64,000 nt of DNA, taken from contig JANQRG010000037.1 in assembly GCA_028284665.1 (NCBI GenBank), positions 62,001-126,000 of the forward strand, written 5' to 3'. A program made the position numbers and the translations under genes. The stretch comes from Croceivirga sp. (lineage in GTDB: Bacteria > Bacteroidota > Bacteroidia > Flavobacteriales > Flavobacteriaceae). Below the pieces are notes generated by a model. The model was not told where the DNA came from. It ran no database searches and was given only the letters and a program-made list of their open reading frames with translations. This document shows positions 53,198 through 62,635 of the stretch, piece after piece; the stretch's first letter is position 1; each line of letters starts with the position of its first letter.

Positions 53198-54235
53198 TTA
53201 AAATGAATTGATGACCAATACCCCCTTGTGGGTAAAGTCATTCATTTTAGGGAGTAGGTGAATGGCTTCTTCTAAAGCAACCGTTCGATCAATTAGTTTT
53301 TCTGGTTGTAGACGGCCTTCTTCTATCATGTTCAGCATTTCAGGGTACCTGAAGGCTTGCATGCCATGGCTGCCCACAATTTCCAATTCATGGGCAATGA
53401 CCTTGTCCATCGGAACTTTTGGATGTACATGCGCTCCGGTTACCAGGCCTACCTGTACATGACGCCCCCTTTTTTTAAGGTTGGCGATGGAGTTGAAACA
53501 GGTAGTAGCACTTCCTAAAGCATCCAAGGACACTGCTACACCTCCCTGAGTATACTCCCTTACCGTATTCACCACATCGGTCTGCGCAGCATTTATCGTG
53601 AGGTCAGCCCCTAACTGTTTCGCCAATGCCAGGTTATCCGGATTAATATCTATTGCGATAACCTGGGCGCCCAGGGCGTTTGCGATCATGACTGCGGAAA
53701 GTCCAACACCACCGCACCCATGGATGGCAACCGTGGAGCCTTGGGAAACCTTACCTTGGTCCACAATTGCACGAAAGGCAGTTATAAAACGACAACCTAA
53801 GGTAGCTGCAGTTATATCGGCTATGGTTTCGGGCAACTTTACCAGATTAGTATCCGCATAGTCCAGGCGGACGTATGTCGCAAAAGAACCCCAATGGGTA
53901 AATCCCGGCTGGAACTGGTAGTCGCAAACCTGGTGATTACCGGAAGCACATTGTGGGCAAGTCCCACAACCACTGACGAAGGGGACGGTTACCCGGTCTC
54001 CGACACTAAAGCGTTTGACGTTTTTGCCTTTCGCAACAATAACCCCTGCCAATTCATGCCCCGGAACATGGGGGAGTGTAATATCCGGATCATGGCCCAT
54101 CCAACCATGCCAATCGCTCCTGCATAAGCCGGTGGCTGTCACCTGGACCACTACGCCATCTGCTTTCGGTTCGGGATCGGGTACGTTTTGAATTGATATC
54201 TTCCCCTTAAAGCTTTCAAAAATGGCCGCTCTCAT
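53198..54235 (-). CDS. zinc-dependent alcohol dehydrogenase
   Basis: 345 residues of the medium-chain family. Catalytic zinc ligands are Cys38 and His60/Glu61 (VPGHELAGV), with four structural-zinc cysteines Cys90, 93, 96, 104 ([15 protein letters not shown]), and the coenzyme motif GCGGVGLS followed by Asp in [10 protein letters not shown], indicating NAD+. Full length and intact. Similar to alcohol/aldehyde and sugar dehydrogenases; substrate unknown. Isolated by short gaps on both sides. Confidence 0.92.
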   Translation of the reverse strand: MRAAIFESFKGKISIQNVPDPEPKADGVVVQVTATGLCRSDWHGWMGHDPDITLPHVPGHELAGVIVAKGKNVKRFSVGDRVTVPFVSGCGTCPQCASGNHQVCDYQFQPGFTHWGSFATYVRLDYADTNLVKLPETIADITAATLGCRFITAFRAIVDQGKVSQGSTVAIHGCGGVGLSAVMIANALGAQVIAIDINPDNLALAKQLGADLTINAAQTDVVNTVREYTQGGVAVSLDALGSATTCFNSIANLKKRGRHVQVGLVTGAHVHPKVPMDKVIAHELEIVGSHGMQAFRYPEMLNMIEEGRLQPEKLIDRTVALEEAIHLLPKMNDFTHKGVLVINSF

Positions 54236-54275
54236 TCCTGCAAGGTAACGGTTTGATTTTAGTTCCGGGAATTTG

Positions 54276-54791
54276 CTATTTTTTCAGGACAAATGTAACT
54301 CCTGTGGGTGTTGGGGTGTGTAAGTGTTGCAGAGGGCCCTTTTTATCTATCAAAACACCTCCTAATTTTTCTACGGCTCGTTGGGAGCGATAGTTGTACT
54401 GATCCACATTGAACAGGATATAATTGAAATATTGAAAAGCATGTACAATCATTAAACTTTTAAAGGAAGCATTGTATACTCCGCCCCAATAGTTTCTACC
54501 CAGAAAGGTCCATCCGATTTCCACGGCGTCCACCGCATTGGGGTGTAACTTAAACCGGGAACTCCCAATAATGGACCCTGTTGCTTTATCTACAATAGCA
54601 AAGGCGCCTTTAGAAGCCATGGCCTCCTGGAAAAAGATTTTGAATACCGGTAATGTATAGCGATCGGGATTTTGATGTAGTTCCCAAATTTTAGGGTCGT
54701 TGGCCACCTCGTAAAGCTCCTGAAAGTCTTCCTCCTGCAGTGGCCGTACGAGCACCAATTCGTTTTCTAAAGTAGGTTGGAGATTGGTCAT
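54276..54791 (-). CDS. GNAT N-acetyltransferase
   Basis: 171 residues. [20 protein letters not shown] opens the RimJ-like class; [21 protein letters not shown] is the acetyl-CoA region, in which the Q/RxxGxG/A loop reads [23 protein letters not shown] is the usual C-terminal helix. It overlaps the nitrilase start by 4 nt (ATGA), as last gene of the tight directon. The acceptor may be an amine arising from the nitrilase or ureohydrolase steps; that is inference. Confidence 0.88.
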   Translation of the reverse strand: MTNLQPTLENELVLVRPLQEEDFQELYEVANDPKIWELHQNPDRYTLPVFKIFFQEAMASKGAFAIVDKATGSIIGSSRFKLHPNAVDAVEIGWTFLGRNYWGGVYNASFKSLMIVHAFQYFNYILFNVDQYNYRSQRAVEKLGGVLIDKKGPLQHLHTPTPTGVTFVLKK

Positions 54792-55723
54792 CCGTTGTGA
54801 TCTTTTTCTTTTTTTGTTTCCGGTTGATGCCTCACATTGAACCCAAAGATATCGTTTCTGGAATAGTGTCCGTTCACATCAAAATCCATTTTGTTAGGAA
54901 CAATGGCTTCCAGATCCAAAGTAGCCGTAAGGACTCCGGATCTACCAAATAACGGACCTGCCAGTACCTCTCCGGAGGGGGCAACAATGAGGCTTCCTCC
55001 CGGACAGATTTCCTCCTTATCCTCCGGCAACAATAGCTGGTACTTTTTGGGGTACATACTCCTTGTGAAATATTGATTGCAGCCCAAAACAAAGCATCTT
55101 CCTTCCAGGGCAATATGCTGTAGGGTTACTGTCCAATTTGGCCGGGAATCCGCTGTTGGGGCCACATAGATTTCAACACCCTTTTGATACATAGCCATCC
55201 GGGCCAGTGGCATATAGTTTTCCCAGCAAATTAGCCCGCCCAACTTTCCAATTTTAGTGTCAAATGTCACAAGAGATGCTCCCGAATCTTCTGCCCATAT
55301 TACCCGTTCTGTCCCCGTAGGTTTTATTTTGCGGTGCACCCCAAGTAGGCCATCTGTTGGCGAAATATAGGCCATACTGCAATACAAGCTCCCATTGTTT
55401 TCTTGCCTTTCGGTGAATCCAATTACCAAATAACAGTTATGCTGTTTGGAAAGGGTAATGAGGTGCTTCATTTCTGTTCCCTCCAGTGTTATGCTATTGC
55501 GATAATATTCCTGGTATAATGCTTTTCCCGCGGATGTCCTACTTCCTATAGTGGCTCCAAAATCAAAGCCTCGAGGGTACCCGGGTAAAAAGGATTCCGG
55601 AAATACCAGGAGTTCGCAGCCTGCCCCCGCATAAGCAGTGACCAGCTTCTCCATCTTTTGGAGGGTTTTCTCTTTATCAAAGAAAATGGGATGGTCTTGT
55701 ATTAGTCCTACTTTTACTTTCAT
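54788..55723 (-). CDS. nitrilase (carbon-nitrogen hydrolase family)
   Basis: 311 residues with the Glu-Lys-Cys triad: Glu43 (FPESFLPGYP), Lys132 (HRKIKPTGTERVIW) and Cys166 (GGLICWENYMPLARM). The CWENYMPL context is that of true nitrilases (EC 3.5.5.1, branch 1) rather than amidases. It converts nitriles to acids and ammonia, in the cytosol. It overlaps the ureohydrolase stop and GNAT start by ATGA, so all three are translated together. This combination is not a pathway I recognise. Confidence 0.92.
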   Translation of the reverse strand: MKVKVGLIQDHPIFFDKEKTLQKMEKLVTAYAGAGCELLVFPESFLPGYPRGFDFGATIGSRTSAGKALYQEYYRNSITLEGTEMKHLITLSKQHNCYLVIGFTERQENNGSLYCSMAYISPTDGLLGVHRKIKPTGTERVIWAEDSGASLVTFDTKIGKLGGLICWENYMPLARMAMYQKGVEIYVAPTADSRPNWTVTLQHIALEGRCFVLGCNQYFTRSMYPKKYQLLLPEDKEEICPGGSLIVAPSGEVLAGPLFGRSGVLTATLDLEAIVPNKMDFDVNGHYSRNDIFGFNVRHQPETKKEKDHNG

Positions 55724-56526
55724 TTCAGTAGTGCTTCCAGGAGATTGGTAATGGGTTTTAATTCTGTGTCGTTCAGTGCAACAGATTCCAGGACACTTGT
55801 TCCAACCACCACAAAGTTCTCCTTTAGTACCGCAATACAGCGTTCTGCCGCTGCAATTGGTATTCCGTCAGGTACTTGATAATAGGTTTTATCATATTCC
55901 TTGGGATCCAGGCAATCCACATCGAAATGGAGGTAAAGCTGTTGGATGCCTTTAGCCTGCAAAGTTTGAATAAGGTCAGGGACGTCAACTTTTTCGGAAT
56001 GATAGATGTTTCCCAAGCGGATACGTTCTTGCTCTGCGACATCCACATCCCGCAGTCCTACATAGTGGAGCTGCTTGTCCTGAAGTTGGCTGAATAGCAA
56101 AGGGTCCATTTCAGGGATGCCTTCTCCCAAAAGCGTTCGCAAAGGCATGCCGTGAAAATTATTGCTGGGGGAATCATTCGGGGTGTTGATATCGGCATGG
56201 GCATCAAACCAGACTACCCCGAGATGGGGATACTTATCATTCAAATAGGATACCGGAACAATTTCCAGTCCACAATCTCCGCCCAGAACGGTTAGTGTTT
56301 CCGGTTGCTTCTCTTCCAAAAAGACCTTGAATCGGGATAGCTGTTGTGTAATTGCATTGTAGTTGTTAATCTTAAAACGTTGTTGCCCATCTCCTCCGGC
56401 TGGAAGGTCGGATAAGAAAAGCTCTTGAAACAGATGCTTTCCAAAATGATCGCGAATGGCAAGTGCACCGTTTTGAATCGATGTTCCATTTCCGGAGCCC
56501 TGCCATTGCGGAAAGAATAGCTTCAT
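55720..56526 (-). CDS. arginase/agmatinase-family ureohydrolase
   Basis: 268 residues. Manganese-ligand motifs are VWFDAHADINTP (Asp108, His110, Asp112) and HFDVDCLDP (Asp202, Asp204). The first ligand His of GGDHS is Cys84 (LGGDCGLEIV), a form found in several uncharacterised ureohydrolases. So it hydrolyses a guanidino compound to urea and an amine, or an analogous formimino group; substrate not arginine by default. Its ATG overlaps the stop of the M1 gene (TAATG) and its stop overlaps the nitrilase start. Confidence 0.9.
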   Translation of the reverse strand: MKLFFPQWQGSGNGTSIQNGALAIRDHFGKHLFQELFLSDLPAGGDGQQRFKINNYNAITQQLSRFKVFLEEKQPETLTVLGGDCGLEIVPVSYLNDKYPHLGVVWFDAHADINTPNDSPSNNFHGMPLRTLLGEGIPEMDPLLFSQLQDKQLHYVGLRDVDVAEQERIRLGNIYHSEKVDVPDLIQTLQAKGIQQLYLHFDVDCLDPKEYDKTYYQVPDGIPIAAAERCIAVLKENFVVVGTSVLESVALNDTELKPITNLLEALLK

Positions 56527-58169
56527 TACAAGGCTTTGGTTTCGATAAAGAAATTACGGTCGATGACCAATTCTTTTCCTTCGACAGACTCGGTCTTCCA
56601 TTCGGAGTTTTTCTTTGGGAACAGCCACTTTTCTTTAGCATCCACAAACACGCGAACCGGCATATCGAAATCTTCCCTGACCTTAGTGTAGCGATATTTC
56701 AAGCTTTCTCCATCAAATTGATACTCCAGCAGAGGTACATCTGTGGTCCTCAAATATTGGTCAAAAAAGGCGGAAAGGTCCTTCCCGGTTTCCTTGCTCA
56801 AAAAATCTTCGATTTGTTGCGTTGTCACCGTTTGATGGTAAAAAGTCGCATTCATTTTTCGTAGTGTTTGGCGCCATTTTTCGTCATCTTCAACCAATTG
56901 TCTAAGGGTGTGAAGGATGTTAGCTCCTTTGTAGTACATGTCTCCGGAGCCCCTACGGTTGAGATTATATCGGCCAATAATTGTGTTATCGTTTTGGATC
57001 CGTTTTCGGGTGCCAATAACATAATCTGCTGCGGCTTGCGTACCAAAATGGTAATCGAGATAAAGATTTTCTGAATAGGCGGTGAAGCCCTCATGGATCC
57101 ACATATCGGCAATGTCTTTATACGTTATGCTGTTGGCAAACCATTCATGGCCTGCCTCATGGATGATAATGAAATCGAACTTTAACCCCCATCCTGAATC
57201 GGATAGGTCTGTTCCGCGATACCCGTTCTGATACCCGTTACCGTAGGTCACCGAGCTCTGGTGTTCCATTCCCAGGTAAGGGACCTCGACCAATTTAAAA
57301 CCGTCTTCATAAAAAGGGTAGGGGCCGAACCAGTGCTCAAAGGCTTCCAACATCATAGGAGTTTGCTTGAACTGGTGTTTGGCCTTCTCCAGATTGTCTC
57401 GAAGTACCCAATAGTCGAGATCGAGGGTGCCCTTTTCTCCTTGATATTGTTCTCCAAAATGGATATAATCTCCAATATTGACATTTACCCCATAGTTGTT
57501 AATGGGGCTGCTCACAAACCAATGGGTGGTCTTCATCGTTTCGGTTTCCTCAATTCTTTCCAACCGGCCGTTAGAAACGTTCATCAGATGTTTGGGAAAG
57601 CTGACACTAATACGCATACTATCTACCTCGTCATACATATGGTCTTTATTGGGCCACCAGATACTCGCTCCCAGCCCTTGGCAAGAGGTAGCGATAAAGG
57701 GCTTGCCGTTGGCATCTTCTTTCCAGGAGAACCCACCATCCCAGGGAGCGCGTACTGCTTCTTTAGGGTGCCCGGAATAATGCACTACGATTTCGTTTAG
57801 GGCACCTTTGTTTTGCGGTTGATCTAATAACACCATATAGGCATTACTACCTTCCTTTCGATAGGAAAGTTCCGTATTGTCCTGGGTAATTTTTTCAATT
57901 TTTAACGGAGGTTGCAGATCGATCTGTAGCGTATTCTTTTCTTCGAGCACCTTGTATTGAATGGTATTTTGCCCGGAAATATATTTGTTTTCGGGATCTA
58001 CAGTGATCTCCAGGTGATAATAGGTGAGGTCCCACCACTCCCGCTCAGGAGTAATGCTACCCCTTAGAAACTCCTCTTGGGTGAAACTCAAGTCTTGCTG
58101 TGCGTAGGCGCAAAACCCTAAAAAAAGACTACAATAGAATATCACTTGTTTTGTCAAACGTCTTTTCAT
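56526..58169 (-). CDS. M1-family metallopeptidase, exported
   Basis: 547 residues. A signal peptide (VIFYCSLFLGFCAYAQQ) precedes the beta-saddle. YLGMEHQSSVTYG is the aminopeptidase exopeptidase motif (GAMEN variant), HEAGH (His337-His341) with Glu about 19 residues later in MWIHEGFTAYSE is the zinc site, and the C-terminal helical domain is short. The M1 type trimming N-termini of peptides is expected in the periplasm. It shares a base with the ureohydrolase gene (TAATG at 56528-56524) and follows TMEM175 by 6 nt. Confidence 0.93.
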   Translation of the reverse strand: MKRRLTKQVIFYCSLFLGFCAYAQQDLSFTQEEFLRGSITPEREWWDLTYYHLEITVDPENKYISGQNTIQYKVLEEKNTLQIDLQPPLKIEKITQDNTELSYRKEGSNAYMVLLDQPQNKGALNEIVVHYSGHPKEAVRAPWDGGFSWKEDANGKPFIATSCQGLGASIWWPNKDHMYDEVDSMRISVSFPKHLMNVSNGRLERIEETETMKTTHWFVSSPINNYGVNVNIGDYIHFGEQYQGEKGTLDLDYWVLRDNLEKAKHQFKQTPMMLEAFEHWFGPYPFYEDGFKLVEVPYLGMEHQSSVTYGNGYQNGYRGTDLSDSGWGLKFDFIIIHEAGHEWFANSITYKDIADMWIHEGFTAYSENLYLDYHFGTQAAADYVIGTRKRIQNDNTIIGRYNLNRRGSGDMYYKGANILHTLRQLVEDDEKWRQTLRKMNATFYHQTVTTQQIEDFLSKETGKDLSAFFDQYLRTTDVPLLEYQFDGESLKYRYTKVREDFDMPVRVFVDAKEKWLFPKKNSEWKTESVEGKELVIDRNFFIETKAL

Positions 58170-58175
58170 CTTAGC

Positions 58176-58799
58176 TTAATTGCGTTCATGTTTTTTATAG
58201 AAATGGTAGGTATGCCAGGAACAAATGGGCCCCAGTAGCGCATAGAAAAAACCAGGAAGCCCAATCCCAATTCCAATTTCAAAGAGTGCCAGGATCACAG
58301 AAATAATAGCTACGATAACAAAAATGGAAAAATGCCGTGTGTAGAAATACAAATGGATTGCGTTTTTCATGGAGCGGCATTTTTTAAATGCTCGGTAATA
58401 CATCATAGTAAAACACAGAAAAATGAGCGAAAAGCCGATGCCGTACATTACAAAAAGATTTGCTAAATCTGTTCTTGTTTTTACGCCTTCCCCCATCAAC
58501 GATTGCACCATAGATTTCAAGGGAAACACGTAGTATAATGCCACAAACAATAAAATGCAATTGAGTACAATGATCCAGTTATCTATGTATTTGGTGCGCC
58601 TAAAGAAATTATAGTGTACCCACCATAGTGCTACCAATACGAAGAAGCTCACCGAAAAACTGAGGAATCCCGTAGCGGTGGTTTTGTTCAGGGCAAGGTC
58701 GCTGTTCATATCAAAATTGACCACCATCAGTGTGGCCGCAAAAGCAAAAACACCATCACTTAATGCCTCGACCCGGCTAATATTGTGCGGCCATTTCAT
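58176..58799 (-). CDS. TMEM175-family (DUF1211) potassium channel
   Basis: 207 residues, one six-helix module. ISRVEALSDGVFAFAATLMV carries the RxxxFSDGVFAxAxTLL filter motif of TMEM175 (here RVEALSDGVFAFAATL), followed by five more hydrophobic helices and a basic end. Bacterial members assemble as tetramers and pass K+ in the inner membrane. A role in the directon is unclear; the M1 peptidase is 6 nt downstream. Confidence 0.9.
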   Translation of the reverse strand: MKWPHNISRVEALSDGVFAFAATLMVVNFDMNSDLALNKTTATGFLSFSVSFFVLVALWWVHYNFFRRTKYIDNWIIVLNCILLFVALYYVFPLKSMVQSLMGEGVKTRTDLANLFVMYGIGFSLIFLCFTMMYYRAFKKCRSMKNAIHLYFYTRHFSIFVIVAIISVILALFEIGIGIGLPGFFYALLGPICSWHTYHFYKKHERN

Positions 58800-58808
58800 C
58801 TCGGAAAA

Positions 58809-60326
58809 TTATTGAATAAAGGTGACTCTGGCAATTTTGCCGTTTTCCACTTCGTAGATGGCCACTGCGGAAAAGTTCTGTCCATTTATGGTCAGATACT
58901 CTTCATCGATGACCTTATTTCCTATGACGATACGTTTTTTGATCTCGCAATTAAGATCGGGAGTGTTTTCAAAGAAACCCTGGTACATTTTTCGCATTTG
59001 CTCCTGTCCTTCCCCAGTTTTAGTTTCAGGATAGTTAAACAACTGTACCTCTTCGCTGTAGGTCGCTAAAAAAGCGTCGATATCCCTGTTGTTGTAAGCG
59101 TCCAGTTGTTCTTGAACGATGGCAACAGGGTCTTCGGCATCTTGCTTTTCAAAAAGAAAGGTCATACTTGCGATCTCTTCATTTCGGATCTGGTAAATAG
59201 CCACCTGATGATTTTCCACGCCATCGTCAAAGGCCATTTCCTCGTCAATTACCGTATTCCCAAGAACAATTCTTTTTTGAACGATAACACTTGTCGAATC
59301 CGTTCGTTGAAAGTAGTCACCGTAACTTTTGCGCATTTGCTCGCGCCCAACATACAGGGTATCTCCCGGTAATCGTTGTACCACCACATTTTGGGCATAA
59401 CAGGACACAAAACCTTCTAGGTCCCTGGCGTTGTACGTGGCTACCTGCTTGTCTACAATTTGCTCAGGAGATGCTTCTGCCACTAGTACTAAGCTTGTTC
59501 CTGTGGAATTAATTGCCATTCGGGTAATGGTATACATATCCGGGTCTTCAAATTCCGCAACCAATTCCCAGGAGCCGTCTTTCTTAGGATGATATTTTAG
59601 TAGTCTGCTTCCCCGTGCCGTCAACAAGGTGCCGTCCGGGAGCCAACAAAAATCTTGGGCGCCATCAGGTCTGATTATGGGTTCAGTAGCTCCTGAGATG
59701 GGATCCATAGCTTTAAGCATAGGGCCCTCTTCGGAGAAGTCAAGAAAACTGATCTTCTTGGAGTTCGGGATGTCCAGAAGGGAGCGCCCCACCTGTTTTT
59801 GGAAGGTATAATTAGAATTGTCTTTTAAATGGCTAACGACCAGGTCCATGCGGTCTTCCACTAAAACCGTGTTTATCAGGATGTCTTTGGAATACCAAAG
59901 ATGGTACCCCACTTTAGCATCCTGTAAAATAGGGGTGGACTTTCCGGTTGTGGTATCATAGCGATACAGTCGTTGTAAACCTGTGGTGTCCAACCGAATC
60001 GCAGAAATAGCATTACTTCCGGGTATTCGGGTTGGGGAGTATTCGCTCCCACCGGGTGTGTCCGTTAACCATTTGGATTGGCCTGTGGTGATATCATACC
60101 TTCTGATATCGGTTTGCCCGTTTCTTGTTCCTGAAAAAATCAGGGTAGTATCATCATAAAAATAGGGTTGGTTGTCATACCCCTGATTATTTGAAATGTT
60201 GGTTTTGTTCGTGAGTTTCGGGATACCTTCGGCGATTTCCAAATCAAACAAGTAGATTTCCGTATTGGGTTGCGCATAGACCAAAGATCCTGATAGGATG
60301 CTAATGATCAAGAGATACTGTTTCAT
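58809..60326 (-). CDS. exported TolB-like propeller fused to two SnoaL-like domains
   Basis: 505 residues from the ATG at 60326 (MKQYLLIISILSGSLVYAQ, signal peptide); an earlier ATG would add 12 residues overlapping otsBA. Residues 20-285 are a PD40/TolB-type propeller (NQPYFYDDTTLIFSGTRNG, YSPTRIPGSNAISAIRL). The C-terminal part contains two tandem SnoaL/NTF2-like units that look like duplicates: VATYNARDLEGFVSCYAQNV with EQMRKSYGDYFQ, and LDAYNNRDIDAFLATYSEEV with EQMRKMYQGFFE. Function unknown; a fusion I have not seen named. Confidence 0.85.
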   Translation of the reverse strand: MKQYLLIISILSGSLVYAQPNTEIYLFDLEIAEGIPKLTNKTNISNNQGYDNQPYFYDDTTLIFSGTRNGQTDIRRYDITTGQSKWLTDTPGGSEYSPTRIPGSNAISAIRLDTTGLQRLYRYDTTTGKSTPILQDAKVGYHLWYSKDILINTVLVEDRMDLVVSHLKDNSNYTFQKQVGRSLLDIPNSKKISFLDFSEEGPMLKAMDPISGATEPIIRPDGAQDFCWLPDGTLLTARGSRLLKYHPKKDGSWELVAEFEDPDMYTITRMAINSTGTSLVLVAEASPEQIVDKQVATYNARDLEGFVSCYAQNVVVQRLPGDTLYVGREQMRKSYGDYFQRTDSTSVIVQKRIVLGNTVIDEEMAFDDGVENHQVAIYQIRNEEIASMTFLFEKQDAEDPVAIVQEQLDAYNNRDIDAFLATYSEEVQLFNYPETKTGEGQEQMRKMYQGFFENTPDLNCEIKKRIVIGNKVIDEEYLTINGQNFSAVAIYEVENGKIARVTFIQ

Positions 60327-60327
60327 A

Positions 60328-62541
60328 TTAGGAAGGATTGACAAAGCTCTTAAGAAGTTCACGAACGCGTTTTACGCCTTCTACGTGGTATTTTGCCTTA
60401 GTCTTTTTTAATCCCACTTTAACGGTAAAGGCAGAATTTGGAAGCTCCTGAAACATAAATTCGTCCGTCCAGTCATCGCCAATGGAGAAGACAAAATCAT
60501 ACTCTTTTTCACTAAGCATTCGTACTGCAGCCCTTCCTTTGTTGACATTACTGCTTTTTACTTCCATGACTTTGTTGCCATTGAGTACACTAATGTCATC
60601 GTTTCCAATTAAGCTGGTAAGTACCGTGTTTAATTCTGTGGCCCGCTTTTCGCCAAAATCCGGGTCGGTATTGCGATAATGCCATGCCAGGGAATAATTT
60701 TTTTCTTCTATAAAGGAACCGGGAGTCCTGTCTACAAAGGATTCCAACACCGGGGTAATCTTATCCATCCAGGCTTTTTTCACCTTTTCCAAAAGTTGAA
60801 AGGGTTTTCCGTTCCGGGAAATCCATACCCCGTGCTCCACGATCATGTTGTATTTTTTATCCAGGAACCATTTGGAAAAGGTCTCTTTGTCCCGTCCGCT
60901 GATTAGAAATAGGGTTGTTCCTTCCTGATGATGAAGCGTATCTAACAATTCATATAACTCCTTGTCCGGAGCTGCCTTTTGTGGGTCTTTATGGAACCCC
61001 ACAAGGGTCCCATCATAATCCAGGAATAACAAACGGTTTTTTGCAACTTTATAGTCTTCCAACATGCCATTTAGGATCCCTGGATTCAATTTTTGAGAGA
61101 CATAGGGATCTGCTCCTTGTTTTTTAGCTTTCAGCGAGTTCATGAACTCATTCGCCCAGACTTCTACATTATATCGGCGCAACCTGTTTTGCAAAAAGAT
61201 GTTCCGGGCCATTTGTTGTTCTTTGGGCATCTCAATGGCCATTTTTAAGGTGTCCGCTTGTTGCTCAAAATTGTTAGGGTTTATGAGCAAAGCTTCGTTC
61301 ATTTCGTAGGCGGAACCTGCCATTTCGCTTAAGATGAGCACTCCGGTTTTATCCGTTCGGGTAGCAATGTATTCTTTAGCTACCAGGTTCATGCCATCTC
61401 GTAGTGGCGTTAACCAGGCAATGTCACAAGAAGTATAGAGATCTATAAGATTCTCAAAAGGTAGCGATCGGTAGAAATACCAAATCGGTGTCCAGTTCAC
61501 TGTGGAGAGTTCTCCGTTTATCCTCCCAACCAGCTCATCGATCTCACGCTTTAACAATTTGTACTGGGGAACGTTGGCGCGGGAAGGGACGGCTAAAATA
61601 ATCAAGCGTACCCGCTCCTTGTAGTCCGGATACTTGTTCAAAAAATACTCAAAGGCGTTAATGCGTTTGGCAATACCTTTGCTATAGTCCAGTCGGTCAA
61701 TAGAAACAATTAATTTGGTTCCCGGAGCTGATGCTTTGTGATCATCAAGCTTTTGCTGCAGATCCGTACGTTCCTTTCCTTTAAGTGCATTGCTGACTTT
61801 TGCCGCGCTATGGAATTTTTCATAATCAATTCCCATAGGGAAGGAATCTACCTTGATTACGCGATTTTCCAGGTAGACATCATTGAAACTCACATCCAAG
61901 CCCAACAATCGCCGAACAGAACTTAAAAAATGACGCTCATAATCATAGGTATGAAAGCCGATGAGGTCTGCCCCTAACAGCCCTTCCAGAACCTCTTCCC
62001 GCCAGGGCAAGGTCCTGAAGATCTCATACGAAGGGAAAGGGATATGCAAAAAGAAACCTATAGTAGCTTCCGGGCGTTTTTCTTTTACCATTTGGGGTAC
62101 CAACATCAATTGATAATCATGTACCCAAATAATGTCATCATCATTAGATTGCTCCAAAATGGCGTTTGCAAACTTTTGATTTACGGCTTTGTAGGTCTCC
62201 CAAAACTCCAATTCAAATTCCGTATACTCCAGGAAATAGTGAAATAAGGGCCACACCGTGCGATTACTAAAACCAAAATAAAAGCCTTCCATCTCTGCGG
62301 TTGTCAAAGGCACCCGCAAACATCCATGAACCTGTAACGCCTTGTCAATATCTTGCTCCAGCTCGGGTGGAGTATCCTCCTTGGTCAATCCGGACCATCC
62401 AATCCAAAGACTCTCTCCCCCGTGATGCACAGACTTCATTCCGGTAGCTAATCCTCCAACACTGGGTTTTGCTGTAAGCCCACCATCACTTATTTGCAAT
62501 TGTACTGGTAGCCTATTAGAAATAATTATAGTTTTACTCAT
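60328..62541 (-). CDS. otsBA: bifunctional trehalose-6-phosphate synthase/phosphatase
   Basis: 737 residues. The N-terminal part (1-470) is a GT20 trehalose-6-P synthase: VSNRLPV-like [35 protein letters not shown], and [12 protein letters not shown]. The C-terminal part (490-737) is a HAD trehalose-6-P phosphatase: [11 protein letters not shown] (nucleophile Asp), [10 protein letters not shown], and [12 protein letters not shown]. Single-chain OtsA-OtsB fusions are frequent in Bacteroidota. It makes trehalose from UDP-glucose and glucose-6-P for osmoprotection. It is first in a long minus-strand directon and divergent from the GH15 gene (94-bp gap), which may degrade trehalose or alpha-glucan. 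Confidence 0.94.
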   Translation of the reverse strand: MSKTIIISNRLPVQLQISDGGLTAKPSVGGLATGMKSVHHGGESLWIGWSGLTKEDTPPELEQDIDKALQVHGCLRVPLTTAEMEGFYFGFSNRTVWPLFHYFLEYTEFELEFWETYKAVNQKFANAILEQSNDDDIIWVHDYQLMLVPQMVKEKRPEATIGFFLHIPFPSYEIFRTLPWREEVLEGLLGADLIGFHTYDYERHFLSSVRRLLGLDVSFNDVYLENRVIKVDSFPMGIDYEKFHSAAKVSNALKGKERTDLQQKLDDHKASAPGTKLIVSIDRLDYSKGIAKRINAFEYFLNKYPDYKERVRLIILAVPSRANVPQYKLLKREIDELVGRINGELSTVNWTPIWYFYRSLPFENLIDLYTSCDIAWLTPLRDGMNLVAKEYIATRTDKTGVLILSEMAGSAYEMNEALLINPNNFEQQADTLKMAIEMPKEQQMARNIFLQNRLRRYNVEVWANEFMNSLKAKKQGADPYVSQKLNPGILNGMLEDYKVAKNRLLFLDYDGTLVGFHKDPQKAAPDKELYELLDTLHHQEGTTLFLISGRDKETFSKWFLDKKYNMIVEHGVWISRNGKPFQLLEKVKKAWMDKITPVLESFVDRTPGSFIEEKNYSLAWHYRNTDPDFGEKRATELNTVLTSLIGNDDISVLNGNKVMEVKSSNVNKGRAAVRMLSEKEYDFVFSIGDDWTDEFMFQELPNSAFTVKVGLKKTKAKYHVEGVKRVRELLKSFVNPS

Positions 62542-62635
62542 CGGTTAGTTTTTAACGGGAATGTAATAAACTGGCAGATTTTTCGATTATTAGAAAGAAA
62601 ATACGTACAAAACTACCAAAAGATAAGAACTTAGC

